Below, one piece after another: positions 6,720-12,431 of a DNA stretch of 12,431 nucleotides. Below the pieces are notes generated by a model. It did not search any database. It was given only the letters and a program-made list of their open reading frames with translations, and was not told where the DNA came from. The position numbers and the translations under genes are program-made. The stretch spans positions 1 through 12,431 of the forward strand of contig JACZVE010000043.1 in the NCBI GenBank assembly GCA_022572825.1, written 5' to 3'. Numbering within the stretch: the stretch's first letter is position 1; each line of letters begins with the position of its first letter. The stretch is from SAR324 cluster bacterium (GTDB lineage Bacteria; SAR324; JACQKK01).

Positions 6720-6790
6720 GTCATGCTCCAAATGGGGTGGGTGCCGGCCGAGCCGCTCGGGCGCTGCCGCGCAGCGAGCGCCGGGGAGGG

Positions 6791-7234
6791 CTACCCCAGC
6801 GTGAGGTAGGTGACGAGCGCACTGGCGCAGCGGGTTTCCGACCCATCCCGGACGACATAGGCGTGCGCCTCGCCGACAGTGAGGGTGCGGCCGCCAGGCA
6901 ACGGGTTCAGCACCTCGGCGCGGACGTTGAGCTGCCCCCCACGCGCAGGGGCCAGGAAGTTCAGCTTGTATTCCACAGTGACGACGTCAGCGCCCGCGGG
7001 CAGCAGGGTCAGCGCCGCGTGACCACAGGCGGAGTCCGCGATGGTGCCGATGATGCCGCCGTGCAGGTAGCCGTGCTGCTGGGTGTGTTCCGGTCGGATC
7101 GTCATGCGCATCTCGCAGAAGCCAGGCCGCAACGCGTGGAGCACGACGCCCAGATGGCGCAGGTGAGCAATGCTGGCGAAGTAGGCGCGCACGTGGCGCT
7201 CCACGCCATCGTCCAACCGCATGCGTTCGGTCAT
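6791..7234 (-). CDS. PaaI-family hotdog thioesterase (copy B)
   Basis: 147 aa from ATG 7234. The frame stays open upstream to 7345, but the extra residues are low-complexity and have no counterpart in copy A, whose N-terminus aligns well with this start (RLDDGVERHVRAYFASI against RLDEALEGRIRAHFQSI). The ribosome site is poor. The signature is QQHGYLHGGIIGTIADSACG (52-71), with HGG at 58-60 and D67, then VVTVEYKLNFLAPARGG. It has a two-residue insertion relative to copy A near NPLPGGRTLTV. It lies 71 bp upstream of copy A on the same strand, and both are likely on one transcript. The copies differ enough that they may have separate acyl-CoA preferences. Confidence 0.88.
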   Translation of the reverse strand: MTERMRLDDGVERHVRAYFASIAHLRHLGVVLHALRPGFCEMRMTIRPEHTQQHGYLHGGIIGTIADSACGHAALTLLPAGADVVTVEYKLNFLAPARGGQLNVRAEVLNPLPGGRTLTVGEAHAYVVRDGSETRCASALVTYLTLG

Positions 7235-7249
7235 GGCGGAACGGCCCCC

Positions 7250-7263
7250 GGCCGGCGCCGGCC
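7250..7263. other. 14-bp perfect GC palindrome between ada-like and thioesterase genes
   Basis: GGCCGGCGCCGGCC lies in the 79-bp gap between the ada-like gene's stop and the start of thioesterase copy B. A stem here could slow or partly end transcription into the thioesterase pair, but it has almost no loop and no T-run. Its role is unknown. Confidence 0.3.
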
Positions 7264-7313
7264 AACGCGCTGGCACCCGGCGCCGATGTTGGCCGCCGAC
7301 GACCCGCGGCGCC

Positions 7314-8171
7314 TCACGCTCCCGCGCCGGAGGCCTGCCCGGCACGGGCGGATTCCCAGGCCAGCATGAGGCGCTTGCGCGCCGCGCCCCAGCGGTAGTC
7401 GCCTACCAGGCCTACCTTGCGGATCACACGGTGGCAGGGAATGAGGTAGGCGATGGGATTTTGCGAGGCGGCGTGGCCCACCGCGCGCACGGCGCCCGCG
7501 TTTCCGATATGTGCCGCCACGTCCTGATAGCTGACGACCATCCCCGCCGGGATGCGCAACAGCGCCTCCCACACCTTGACCTGGAAGTTGGTGCCGTGCA
7601 GCAACAGGCGCAGGGGCGCATCGTAGCCGATGCCGCTGGGGGCGAAGATGCGCTCGACGGTGGCGCCGGTGCGCGGGGTTTCCTCGCGGAACTCAGCCTT
7701 GTGAAGGCGCGATTGCAGATCCAGCAATGCACCCGCCCGGCCCCCTGCCTCCACGAAGGACAGCCCGCAGATGCCGCGCTCGGTGAGCGCCAGCAGGCAG
7801 TCGCCAAAGGGCGTGAGGTGAAAGCCATAGCCGACTTGCAGTCCTTCACCATTGCGCTTGAACTCGCCGGGCGTCACGGCCTCGTGGGTGACGAATAGAT
7901 CGTGCAGCCGCCCCGGGCCGGACAGCCCCGCGTCCAGGGACGCGTCGAGCACGCCGTGGGAGGATTCCAGCCTATCCTTTGCGTGGTTCAGGGTGAGGCA
8001 CTGCAGGAAGCGCCCGGGACTGATGCCCGCCCAGCGGGTGAACAGGCGCTGGAAGTGATACTTGCTCAGGTCCACGCTCGCCGCCATCTCCTCCAGACTG
8101 GGTTGCTCCTGGAAATGACCTTCCATGAACCACATCGCCTGTTCGATGCGGGCGTAGTCGTTATCGTACAT
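7314..8171 (-). CDS. ada: Bifunctional AraC-type regulator / methylated-DNA-protein cysteine methyltransferase (Ada-like)
   Basis: 285 aa. The start is ATG 8171, with AGGGG 6 nt upstream; the frame is open to 8252 but without a better start. The N-terminal half is an AraC helix-turn-helix domain (about 8-105: SLEEMAASVDLSKYHFQRLFTRWAGISPGRFL). The C-terminal half is an MGMT/Ogt domain (about 112-272) with FQVKVWEALLRIPAG (196-210), SYQDVAAHIGNAGAVRAVGHA (214-234) and the active-site motif IPCHRVIR (244-251, nucleophile C246). It repairs O6-alkylguanine by transferring the alkyl group to C246. The N-terminal zinc Ada domain of E. coli Ada, which turns phosphotriester repair into transcription activation, is missing, so how or whether this HTH responds to alkylation is open. 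The region just upstream holds a possible small ORF and a long inverted repeat. Confidence 0.92.
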   Translation of the reverse strand: MYDNDYARIEQAMWFMEGHFQEQPSLEEMAASVDLSKYHFQRLFTRWAGISPGRFLQCLTLNHAKDRLESSHGVLDASLDAGLSGPGRLHDLFVTHEAVTPGEFKRNGEGLQVGYGFHLTPFGDCLLALTERGICGLSFVEAGGRAGALLDLQSRLHKAEFREETPRTGATVERIFAPSGIGYDAPLRLLLHGTNFQVKVWEALLRIPAGMVVSYQDVAAHIGNAGAVRAVGHAASQNPIAYLIPCHRVIRKVGLVGDYRWGAARKRLMLAWESARAGQASGAGA

Positions 8172-8313
8172 GATGTCCCCTTTCCTGCCGGTGGTTGCCT
8201 GAGAGGATGCCGTTTTCAGGCAGTGTACCGGCTCGTGGACGGGACGGGCCACCCGGATCTTGCTTACTTACGCCGGGCGGGCAATATTTCGCTGAATCAT
8301 TGCCGGAATGCAT
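8161..8313 (-). CDS. Possible 50-codon upstream ORF overlapping the ada-like start
   Basis: On the minus strand, AAGGAG stands 7 nt before ATG 8313. This opens a 50-aa frame that ends with TAA at 8163-8161, overlapping the ada-like start codon (8171) by 11 nt. The overlap would allow translational coupling. The peptide (MHSGNDSAKYCPPGVSKQDP...HHVR) is polar, Gly/Pro/Arg-rich and resembles no family I know. Its composition could equally be chance translation of GC-rich leader DNA. What supports it is the ribosome site and the coupling geometry, not the protein sequence. Confidence 0.25.
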   Translation of the reverse strand: MHSGNDSAKYCPPGVSKQDPGGPSRPRAGTLPENGILSGNHRQERGHHVR

Positions 8314-8352
8314 GCCGGGTCTCCTTCAGGTTGCAATCCCACACCGCCCGGC
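8272..8352. other. 81-bp structured inverted repeat upstream of the ada-like gene
   Basis: A perfect 9-bp inverted repeat, GCCGGGCGG (8272-8280) and CCGCCCGGC (8344-8352), closes a 63-nt interior. Inside, ATTGC (8299-8303) can pair with GCAAT at 8281-8285 or with GCAAT at 8333-8337, two mutually exclusive stems. CCGG/CCGG (8303-8306 and 8313-8318 region) gives another short stem. On the minus strand the interior also contains the AAGGAG and ATG of the small upstream ORF. It lies about 100 nt before the ada-like start codon, so it could be a folded mRNA leader, a small RNA, or a palindromic repeat. It matches no RNA family I recognise. Confidence 0.4.
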
Positions 8353-8503
8353 ATGGCGCATAACGCCACTGGGGGGGTCGTCCCGGCTGAATTCACAGCC
8401 CATCCCACCATAGCATCACATTCGCCAGGCCCGCCTGCGCTTTGCGCGATGATGCTGTGCCCCGGCATCCCGAGGTGCGGTATAAGCCCTATCTAAACAA
8501 CGC

Positions 8504-8826
8504 AACCGCAGATGAACGCCGATTCACGCAGATCGGATCGCAGCACGCAAAAGGTCATCGGATGTGCATACGCACCTGGCGAACCTCTTGGCTGGTGATT
8601 TCTTGCGAAAGTGTGCGAAAGCGGATTGCGGAAAGGGGCGGCTTGGCCACTGAAAGCGCACGCAAGACCGGCAATTTCCGCGAAAGCTTGCGCCAGCTTT
8701 TAGTAGTCAGCCGGGGTAAGGTTCCGGCGAGATCGGCAAAACCAACCGCGTCGCTTCCTATTTTATATGACCTGCTGAGCCGCGACACCAGCGTTAATCA
8801 TTGTTGATCCGCGTTGATCGGCGGTT
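8504..8826. repeat. 323-bp unit bounded by imperfect inverted repeats
   Basis: The left end AACCGCAGATGAACGCCGAT (8504-8523) and the reverse complement of the right end (8807-8826, AACCGCCGATCAACGCGGAT) match at 17 of 20 positions. Both ends carry the AACCGC-GAT-AACGC-GAT style of short repeat that is widespread in intergenic DNA of many bacteria, often around small ORFs. The interior has no transposase and no convincing gene; a 77-codon minus frame (8555-8788) is open but shows no domain. It lies in the 858-bp gap between the ada-like gene and otsB (8172-9029). The other parts of that gap (8353-8503, 8827-9029) show only candidate promoter elements. Confidence 0.5.
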
Positions 8827-8874
8827 ATGCCGAGAACGGAACGGCGGTTACCCCTCGCGCCAGGCGCCACCGTT

Positions 8875-8903
8875 TTGCCCCTTCGGTCGAATTCCGGTAT
8901 AAG
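8875..8903 (+). promoter_or_regulatory. Candidate sigma70-type promoter for otsBA
   Basis: TTGCCC (8875-8880) and TATAAG (8898-8903) are spaced by exactly 17 bp. Transcription would begin near 8910, giving a leader of about 120 nt before otsB. This is the best promoter-like match in the window. A similar TGCCC...GGTATAAG arrangement occurs at about 8457-8486. Confidence 0.5.
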
Positions 8904-9029
8904 AAGGCTATCCCCCCACGGCAACGGCGGGATACAAGGCCGCGCCTCCTGGGTTCGCTCCAGCAATCCCGGATCCTGATCGCAGTGCGGATCGGCTCTA
9001 TCGGTCTGGGCCCCGCACTCTAAGCCCCG

Positions 9030-9821
9030 ATGAAGCATCTCAAGTCAGGGTTCGATCTGGAGGCCTTTTTCGAGAGGGTGGGCGCAGGCCCGAGCCGGGT
9101 GCTGATGCTCGATTACGATGGCACCCTGGCACCCTTCAGAGAGGAACGCGATGCCGCTTTACCTTACCCTGGGGTGCGCGAGCGGCTGTCCGTCTTGATC
9201 GCGGCCGGCCACACGCGCGTCGTCCTGATCAGCGGCCGCAGGGCGGATGAGGTGGTACGGTTGGCCGGGCTGTCGCCTTCCCCGGAGGTGTGGGGCAGCC
9301 ATGGGTGGGAGCGGCTGGGCCCGGATGGAAGCTACTCCCTGGCGGAGCTGCCGCCAGGGGCCGTGCAGGGCTTGGCGGAAGCGGTGGCCGCGATAGCGCA
9401 GACCTATCGCGCACGCGTGGAGAAAAAGCCGGCCAGCGTTGCCTTTCACCTGCGGGGATTGAATGCTTCGCAAGCCGCCGCGGCCAGCGCCCATGTCAAA
9501 GCCGCCTGGCAGGCGGTGGCCGGTGCCCGCGGCATGGAGGTGCACCCGTTCGACGGGGGATGGGAGCTGCGCGTGCCGGGCCACAACAAGGGCACCGCCG
9601 TACGGCGCCTGTTGGACGAGGGGGGGGCGAATGCGAACAGCGCGTATCTGGGGGACGATCTGACCGATGAGGACGCATTCGAGGCCATTGCCGATCGGGG
9701 GCTGGGTGTGCTCGTTCGTCCGGAATTTCGCGAAACGGCGGCGGCGCTATGGCTGATTCCTCCCGAGGAGCTGCTGGCGTTTCTCGACCGATGGATGACG
9801 GCGTGCCGGAGTCTACCATGA
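9030..9821 (+). CDS. otsB: Trehalose-6-phosphate phosphatase
   Basis: 263 aa, close to the usual length. HAD-superfamily motifs are LDYDGTLAPF (27-36; nucleophile D28, acid/base D30), LISGR (66-70), the conserved Lys K187 in PGHNKGTAVRRLL, and the magnesium site GDDLTDEDAF (208-217). The block WGSHGWERLGPDG (88-100), in the substrate cap region, is typical of OtsB (compare GxHGxE). It removes phosphate from trehalose-6-phosphate in the cytoplasm, the final step of trehalose synthesis. ATG 9030 is the first start after an in-frame TAA at 9021 and has no clear ribosome site, so translation may be modest. The stop overlaps the otsA start (ATGA), so the two are co-translated in the order otsB-otsA. 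Confidence 0.97.
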   Translation: MKHLKSGFDLEAFFERVGAGPSRVLMLDYDGTLAPFREERDAALPYPGVRERLSVLIAAGHTRVVLISGRRADEVVRLAGLSPSPEVWGSHGWERLGPDGSYSLAELPPGAVQGLAEAVAAIAQTYRARVEKKPASVAFHLRGLNASQAAAASAHVKAAWQAVAGARGMEVHPFDGGWELRVPGHNKGTAVRRLLDEGGANANSAYLGDDLTDEDAFEAIADRGLGVLVRPEFRETAAALWLIPPEELLAFLDRWMTACRSLP

Positions 9822-11314
9822 ACAACGCGGCGGATAAGCGGCTGATCATCGTTTCCAACCGCCTGCCGATCTCACTGCGCAAGGATCAGGGGCGTTGGCT
9901 GGCCGATCCGAGCGCCGGCGGTCTGGTGACCGCGCTGGCACCGGTGCTCCGCAATCGAGGCGGGGTGTGGATCGGATGGCCCGGCGTGCCGGATCTGGAT
10001 CGAGCGCGCAGCGTGCTGGACGCTGCGACCCGCGGCGTCGGCTATACGCTCGTGCCGGTGAATTTGACCGCCGAGGATCTGGAGCAGTATTACTATGGAT
10101 TTTCCAACGAGATCATCTGGCCGCTCTTTCACAGTCTGCAATCCCTTTGCAACTACGATCCGGCCTATTGGACGGCCTACCAGCGCGTCAATGCCAATTT
10201 CGCCAAGACGGTGTTCGAGCATGCCCGGGCGGACGATTATCTTTGGGTAAACGACTACCAATTGATGACCCTCGCGCAGGAGTTGCGGGCGCTGGGGTGC
10301 AAGGTGCCCCTGAGCTTCTTCCTGCACATCCCTTTCCCGCCGCCGGATATTTTTCACAAGCTGCCCTGGCGGCGGCAGATCCTGGAAAGCCTGCTCCACT
10401 TCGATCTGGTCGGCTTTCAGACCCAGCGTCACAAGCGCAACTTCGTGCATTGCGTACGCTCCATGTTCCGCGACGTGCGGCTGTACGGCAAAGGGCCGGT
10501 GAGCGTGGCGCGCCTGAACGGACGGGAAGTGCGGATCGGCTACTTTCCGATCGGAATCGACTATCAGTCCTTCGCCAGGGGCGCGATGTCACCGGAGGTG
10601 GACGCGGAATCGAGAAATCTAAAGTTCGCCCTACGCAATCGCACCCTGATACTGGGAATCGACCGCCTGGACTATACCAAGGGCATACCCTACAAGCTGG
10701 ATGCCATGCGCGATACGCTGATACGCTTTCCCGAGTTGCGCGACAAGGTGAGTTTCATCCAGGTGGTGGTGCCCAGCCGGCGGGAAATTCCCAAGTACGA
10801 TGAATTGAAAATGGAGATCGAACAATTGGTCGGGGAGATAAACGGGAAGTTCGCCGAGCCGGGCTGGGTGCCGATTCAATACATCTTTCGCAGTTTGTCC
10901 CGCACCGAATTGCTTGCGTATTATCGCACGGCGGAAATTGCCCTGATCACACCGCTGGACGACGGGATGAACCTGGTGGCCAAGGAGTATTGCGCCTGCA
11001 GCGTGGATGGCAACAACGTACTTATTCTCAGCGAGTTTGCGGGCGCTGCCTCGCAGCTCCGCCGCGGCGCGCTGTTGGTCAATCCCTACAACCGCGAAGG
11101 GGTGGCCGACGCGGTATACCAAGCCTACAAGATGGACCTGCAGGAGCGGTCCGAGCGCATGCGGCGCCTCAAGCGCAACATCCAGCACAACGATGTTTTT
11201 CGCTGGGTGAGCTCCTTTCTGCACGCGGGCATCGAGCAGGATCTGGCGGATTTTCCCCAATATGAAATGGACTCGGAAGCTTACGAGGAAGAGTTCTGGG
11301 GAGAACTCGTGTAA
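9818..11314 (+). CDS. otsA: Alpha,alpha-trehalose-phosphate synthase (UDP-forming), GT20
   Basis: 498 aa from ATG 9818, which overlaps the otsB TGA and has GGAG 6 nt upstream. An in-frame ATG at 9749, inside otsB, lacks the family fit. GT20 motifs are IVSNRLPISL (11-20), SAGGLVTAL (32-40), YYYGFSNEIIWPLFH (91-105), VNDYQLM with D146, FFLHIPFPPPDIF with H170 (167-179), ILGIDRLDYTKGI (278-290; R283 and K288 contact UDP/phosphate) and LDDGMNLVAKEY (380-391; D382 and E390 bind the donor). It joins glucose from UDP-glucose to glucose-6-phosphate. The segment ACSVDGNNVLILSEFAG (393-409) is a few residues longer than in E. coli OtsA. The C-terminus has an acidic tail. All catalytic residues known from OtsA are present. 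The pathway serves osmotic and desiccation protection. Confidence 0.97.
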   Translation: MNNAADKRLIIVSNRLPISLRKDQGRWLADPSAGGLVTALAPVLRNRGGVWIGWPGVPDLDRARSVLDAATRGVGYTLVPVNLTAEDLEQYYYGFSNEIIWPLFHSLQSLCNYDPAYWTAYQRVNANFAKTVFEHARADDYLWVNDYQLMTLAQELRALGCKVPLSFFLHIPFPPPDIFHKLPWRRQILESLLHFDLVGFQTQRHKRNFVHCVRSMFRDVRLYGKGPVSVARLNGREVRIGYFPIGIDYQSFARGAMSPEVDAESRNLKFALRNRTLILGIDRLDYTKGIPYKLDAMRDTLIRFPELRDKVSFIQVVVPSRREIPKYDELKMEIEQLVGEINGKFAEPGWVPIQYIFRSLSRTELLAYYRTAEIALITPLDDGMNLVAKEYCACSVDGNNVLILSEFAGAASQLRRGALLVNPYNREGVADAVYQAYKMDLQERSERMRRLKRNIQHNDVFRWVSSFLHAGIEQDLADFPQYEMDSEAYEEEFWGELV

Positions 11315-11375
11315 GGTTCGCTGCGCGGGCGCACGCGGGCATTCAATCCTATCACGGCAGCGAGGCAGGAGCGGC

Positions 11376-11747
11376 ATGGGATTGCGATTCGTCTACATGA
11401 CCACGGGAACACAGGAAGAGGCCCGCCGCATCGGCCGCGCCCTCGTCGAGGCGCGGCTGGCCGCCTGCGTGAACATCATTCCCGGGATGAACTCGATGTA
11501 CTGGTGGGAAGGGGAGCTGCAGGACGATAACGAGACCGTGCTCATCGCCAAAACCAGGGAGGAGTTGCTGGCGGACCTGATCGACAAGGTCAAGGCGATG
11601 CACAGCTATGAGTGCCCGTGCGTGGTGGCCCTGCCTATCGAAGCCGGCAATCCGGCCTACCTGGACTGGCTGGCGCGGGAAACGGAGTCGCCCTGGCGAG
11701 GTCCCGCCGCTGCTTCCCGCCGGAAACCCCTGCGACCTTCGCGGTAG
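11376..11747 (+). CDS. cutA: Divalent cation tolerance protein CutA
   Basis: 123 aa. The start is ATG 11376, with AGGAG about 6 nt upstream; the open frame begins earlier inside otsA but without support. CutA1 signatures are VYMTTGTQEEARRIGRALVEARLAACVNIIPGMNSMYWWEGELQDDNE (first half; C31 is the conserved Cys of the ACVN motif), LIAKT (56-60), and MHSYECPCVVALPIEAGNPAYLDWL (75-99, equivalent to HpYevPxIxxxxxxxGxxxYLxW). CutA forms very stable ferredoxin-like trimers with a link to copper tolerance in E. coli; its true role is debated. The usual YEVP reads YECP here, with an extra C82. The C-terminal 20 residues (RGPAAASRRKPLRPSR) are a basic extension beyond the family core. It lies 61 bp after otsA and may be on its transcript. 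Confidence 0.95.
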   Translation: MGLRFVYMTTGTQEEARRIGRALVEARLAACVNIIPGMNSMYWWEGELQDDNETVLIAKTREELLADLIDKVKAMHSYECPCVVALPIEAGNPAYLDWLARETESPWRGPAAASRRKPLRPSR

Positions 11748-12055
11748 AGTAATCGCAGTCGAAACACGCCGAGCAAAAACTGCGCTGTGCCCCGAGGGTC
11801 CGACGCGAAGTACAATCGCAAATTGCTATTGGAGCTAGTCGATCCAGGGACACGGTGGGAAGTAGCGGCCCCGCCTCCCGAGCGGTGCCGTGGGCCCGGC
11901 GGCAGGGGAAAGCCTCCCAGCGGGCACCTACACCGCGGAAGGCGCGCAATAACCCCCACGGCAACCATGCGTTGCCGCCGCACGGAGAGCCGCAGAAGAC
12001 GGGCAGCGCTCCGTGGGTCAACGAATCCGCGCACCCGGGGGCAATCGTAAATATG
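11748..12055. other. 308-bp convergent spacer with several stem-loops, possible small RNA
   Basis: No protein gene is supported between the convergent ends of cutA and the small membrane protein. Structure is dense: CGCAGT/ACTGCG (about 11755-11785), CCGC-GCGG (11871-11885 region), GGTGCC/GGGCACC (about 11884-11929), GGCAAC-CATGC-GTTGCC (about 11960-11976) and CACGGAG/CTCCGTG (11981-11987 and 12009-12015). GGAGC at 11831-11835 can also pair with GCTCC at 12008-12012, which would close a domain of about 180 nt. TACAAT (11811-11816) could be a -10 box for a plus-strand RNA, but no good -35 box accompanies it. Some stems may simply be terminators of the two genes, although no T-runs follow. Confidence 0.3.
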
Positions 12056-12358
12056 CTAGCGCCGGCCGCCCGGAGCGCCGTTGCCGCGCATCTTGCCGAT
12101 GTCCACGGCCAGAATCAGCAGGGCCAGCGAGCCGAGGATGGCCGGAATGTAATAGACCTGCTCCCAATTGAGGCCAGGGAACCAAGAACCGAAGACCGGT
12201 GATCCCAGCCAGGCGCCGATCCAGCCGAGGATGATTTTCGACAGGAAGGACCACCACCCTGGAATTACGTAGTACCGGAACCCGAAGTGAAGGATCGCGG
12301 ATACGACAACGCTGATGACGAGCAGAATGAGAAAACTTATAAAAGCCATTCCAATCAT
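12056..12358 (-). CDS. Small three-helix membrane protein (GlsB/YeaQ-like)
   Basis: 100 aa. The start is ATG 12358, with AAGGAG 7 nt upstream; residue 4 is an alternative ATG. There are three predicted membrane segments: about 4-24 (AFISFLILLVISVVVSAIL), 38-58 (FLSKIILGWIGAWLGSPVFG) and 68-86 (VYYIPAILGSLALLILAVD). A basic, glycine-rich tail (RGNGAPGGRR) follows. The GWIGAWLG stretch and the hydrophobic repeat recall the GlsB/YeaQ/YmgE (transglycosylase-associated) group, whose members are stress-linked inner-membrane proteins, but it is longer than the usual 80 aa, so the family call is tentative. A hydrophobic protein with a strong ribosome site is very likely a real gene. The 73 bp upstream to the window edge show no clear promoter. 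Confidence 0.75.
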   Translation of the reverse strand: MIGMAFISFLILLVISVVVSAILHFGFRYYVIPGWWSFLSKIILGWIGAWLGSPVFGSWFPGLNWEQVYYIPAILGSLALLILAVDIGKMRGNGAPGGRR

Positions 12359-12431
12359 TGGGTACTCCTTTATCGAATGCGTTCCTTGCCTGGCAATTCC
12401 GAAAACAAATACCTTATCAATGGTTTACGCC

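Noticed and set aside
8272..8352. Integron attC site
   Set aside because: It is palindromic and of suitable length but has no GTTRRRY/RYYYAAC core sites and no integrase gene nearby.
8653..8660. AAAGCGCA, identical to an E. coli Ada box
   Set aside because: It is about 480 bp from the ada-like start, inside the inverted-repeat unit, and this protein lacks the domain that makes Ada bind such a box; an 8-mer by chance is likely.
8555..8788. 77-codon minus-strand frame inside the inverted-repeat unit
   Set aside because: Basic, low-information translation with no motif and no supported ribosome site; not similar to the GxxExxY-type ORFs I looked for between such ends.
11823..12020. 6S RNA gene
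   Set aside because: Length and pairing are suggestive, but I could not match the conserved 6S bubble sequences, and the neighbours are not the usual zapA/ygfA.

Overview
This is a GC-rich stretch of a bacterial chromosome, probably from a proteobacterium. The Gram-negative assignment rests on two lipoproteins, a periplasmic-type CHASE2 sensor, CutA and proteobacterial-style small genes. The exact lineage cannot be fixed by eye. No rRNA, tRNA, transposase, phage or CRISPR signal was found. Most genes are ordinary chromosomal single genes or pairs. The unusual material lies in small overlooked genes and in repeat-rich or structured spacers.

Left part (1-3783, all minus strand). The window opens with the 5' part of a yjbQ/UPF0047 gene that runs off the left edge. 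Upstream of it lies an array of 4.7 tandem 23-bp repeats (436-544). Next is a CHASE2 sensor protein with the usual TM-CHASE2-3TM layout but no output domain (686-2080). Three consecutive stem-loops (2170-2254) separate it from a two-gene unit of an SDR dehydrogenase and a carboxymuconolactone-decarboxylase-like protein, which ends at a small intrinsic terminator.

Middle part (3784-4979). Two tiny lipoprotein genes on the minus strand (4036-4236 and 4634-4801) share a C-terminal signature, CPxTDxxVPCx(5)GxLxR, and so look like diverged paralogues. The second is only 55 codons and is easily missed. The spacer between them carries a candidate promoter and two sets of degenerate short repeats.

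Right part (4980-12431). A sarcosine-oxidase/glycine-oxidase-like FAD enzyme (+) converges on two tandemly duplicated hotdog thioesterases (-). These are followed by an AraC-MGMT (Ada-type) DNA repair fusion (-). A 50-codon ORF with a strong ribosome site and a long inverted repeat sit just upstream of the ada-like gene. A further spacer holds a 323-bp unit bounded by inverted repeats and a good sigma70-type promoter. These precede otsB-otsA (trehalose-6-phosphate phosphatase and synthase, with ATGA overlap) and cutA. A structured convergent spacer and a small three-helix membrane protein close the window.

The genes do not form one obvious pathway. The clearest functional unit is otsBA (UDP-glucose plus glucose-6-phosphate to trehalose). 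I found no strong case for a new multi-gene system. The best novelty candidates are the paired CPxTD lipoproteins, the effector-less CHASE2 protein and the structured leader/uORF of the ada-like gene.
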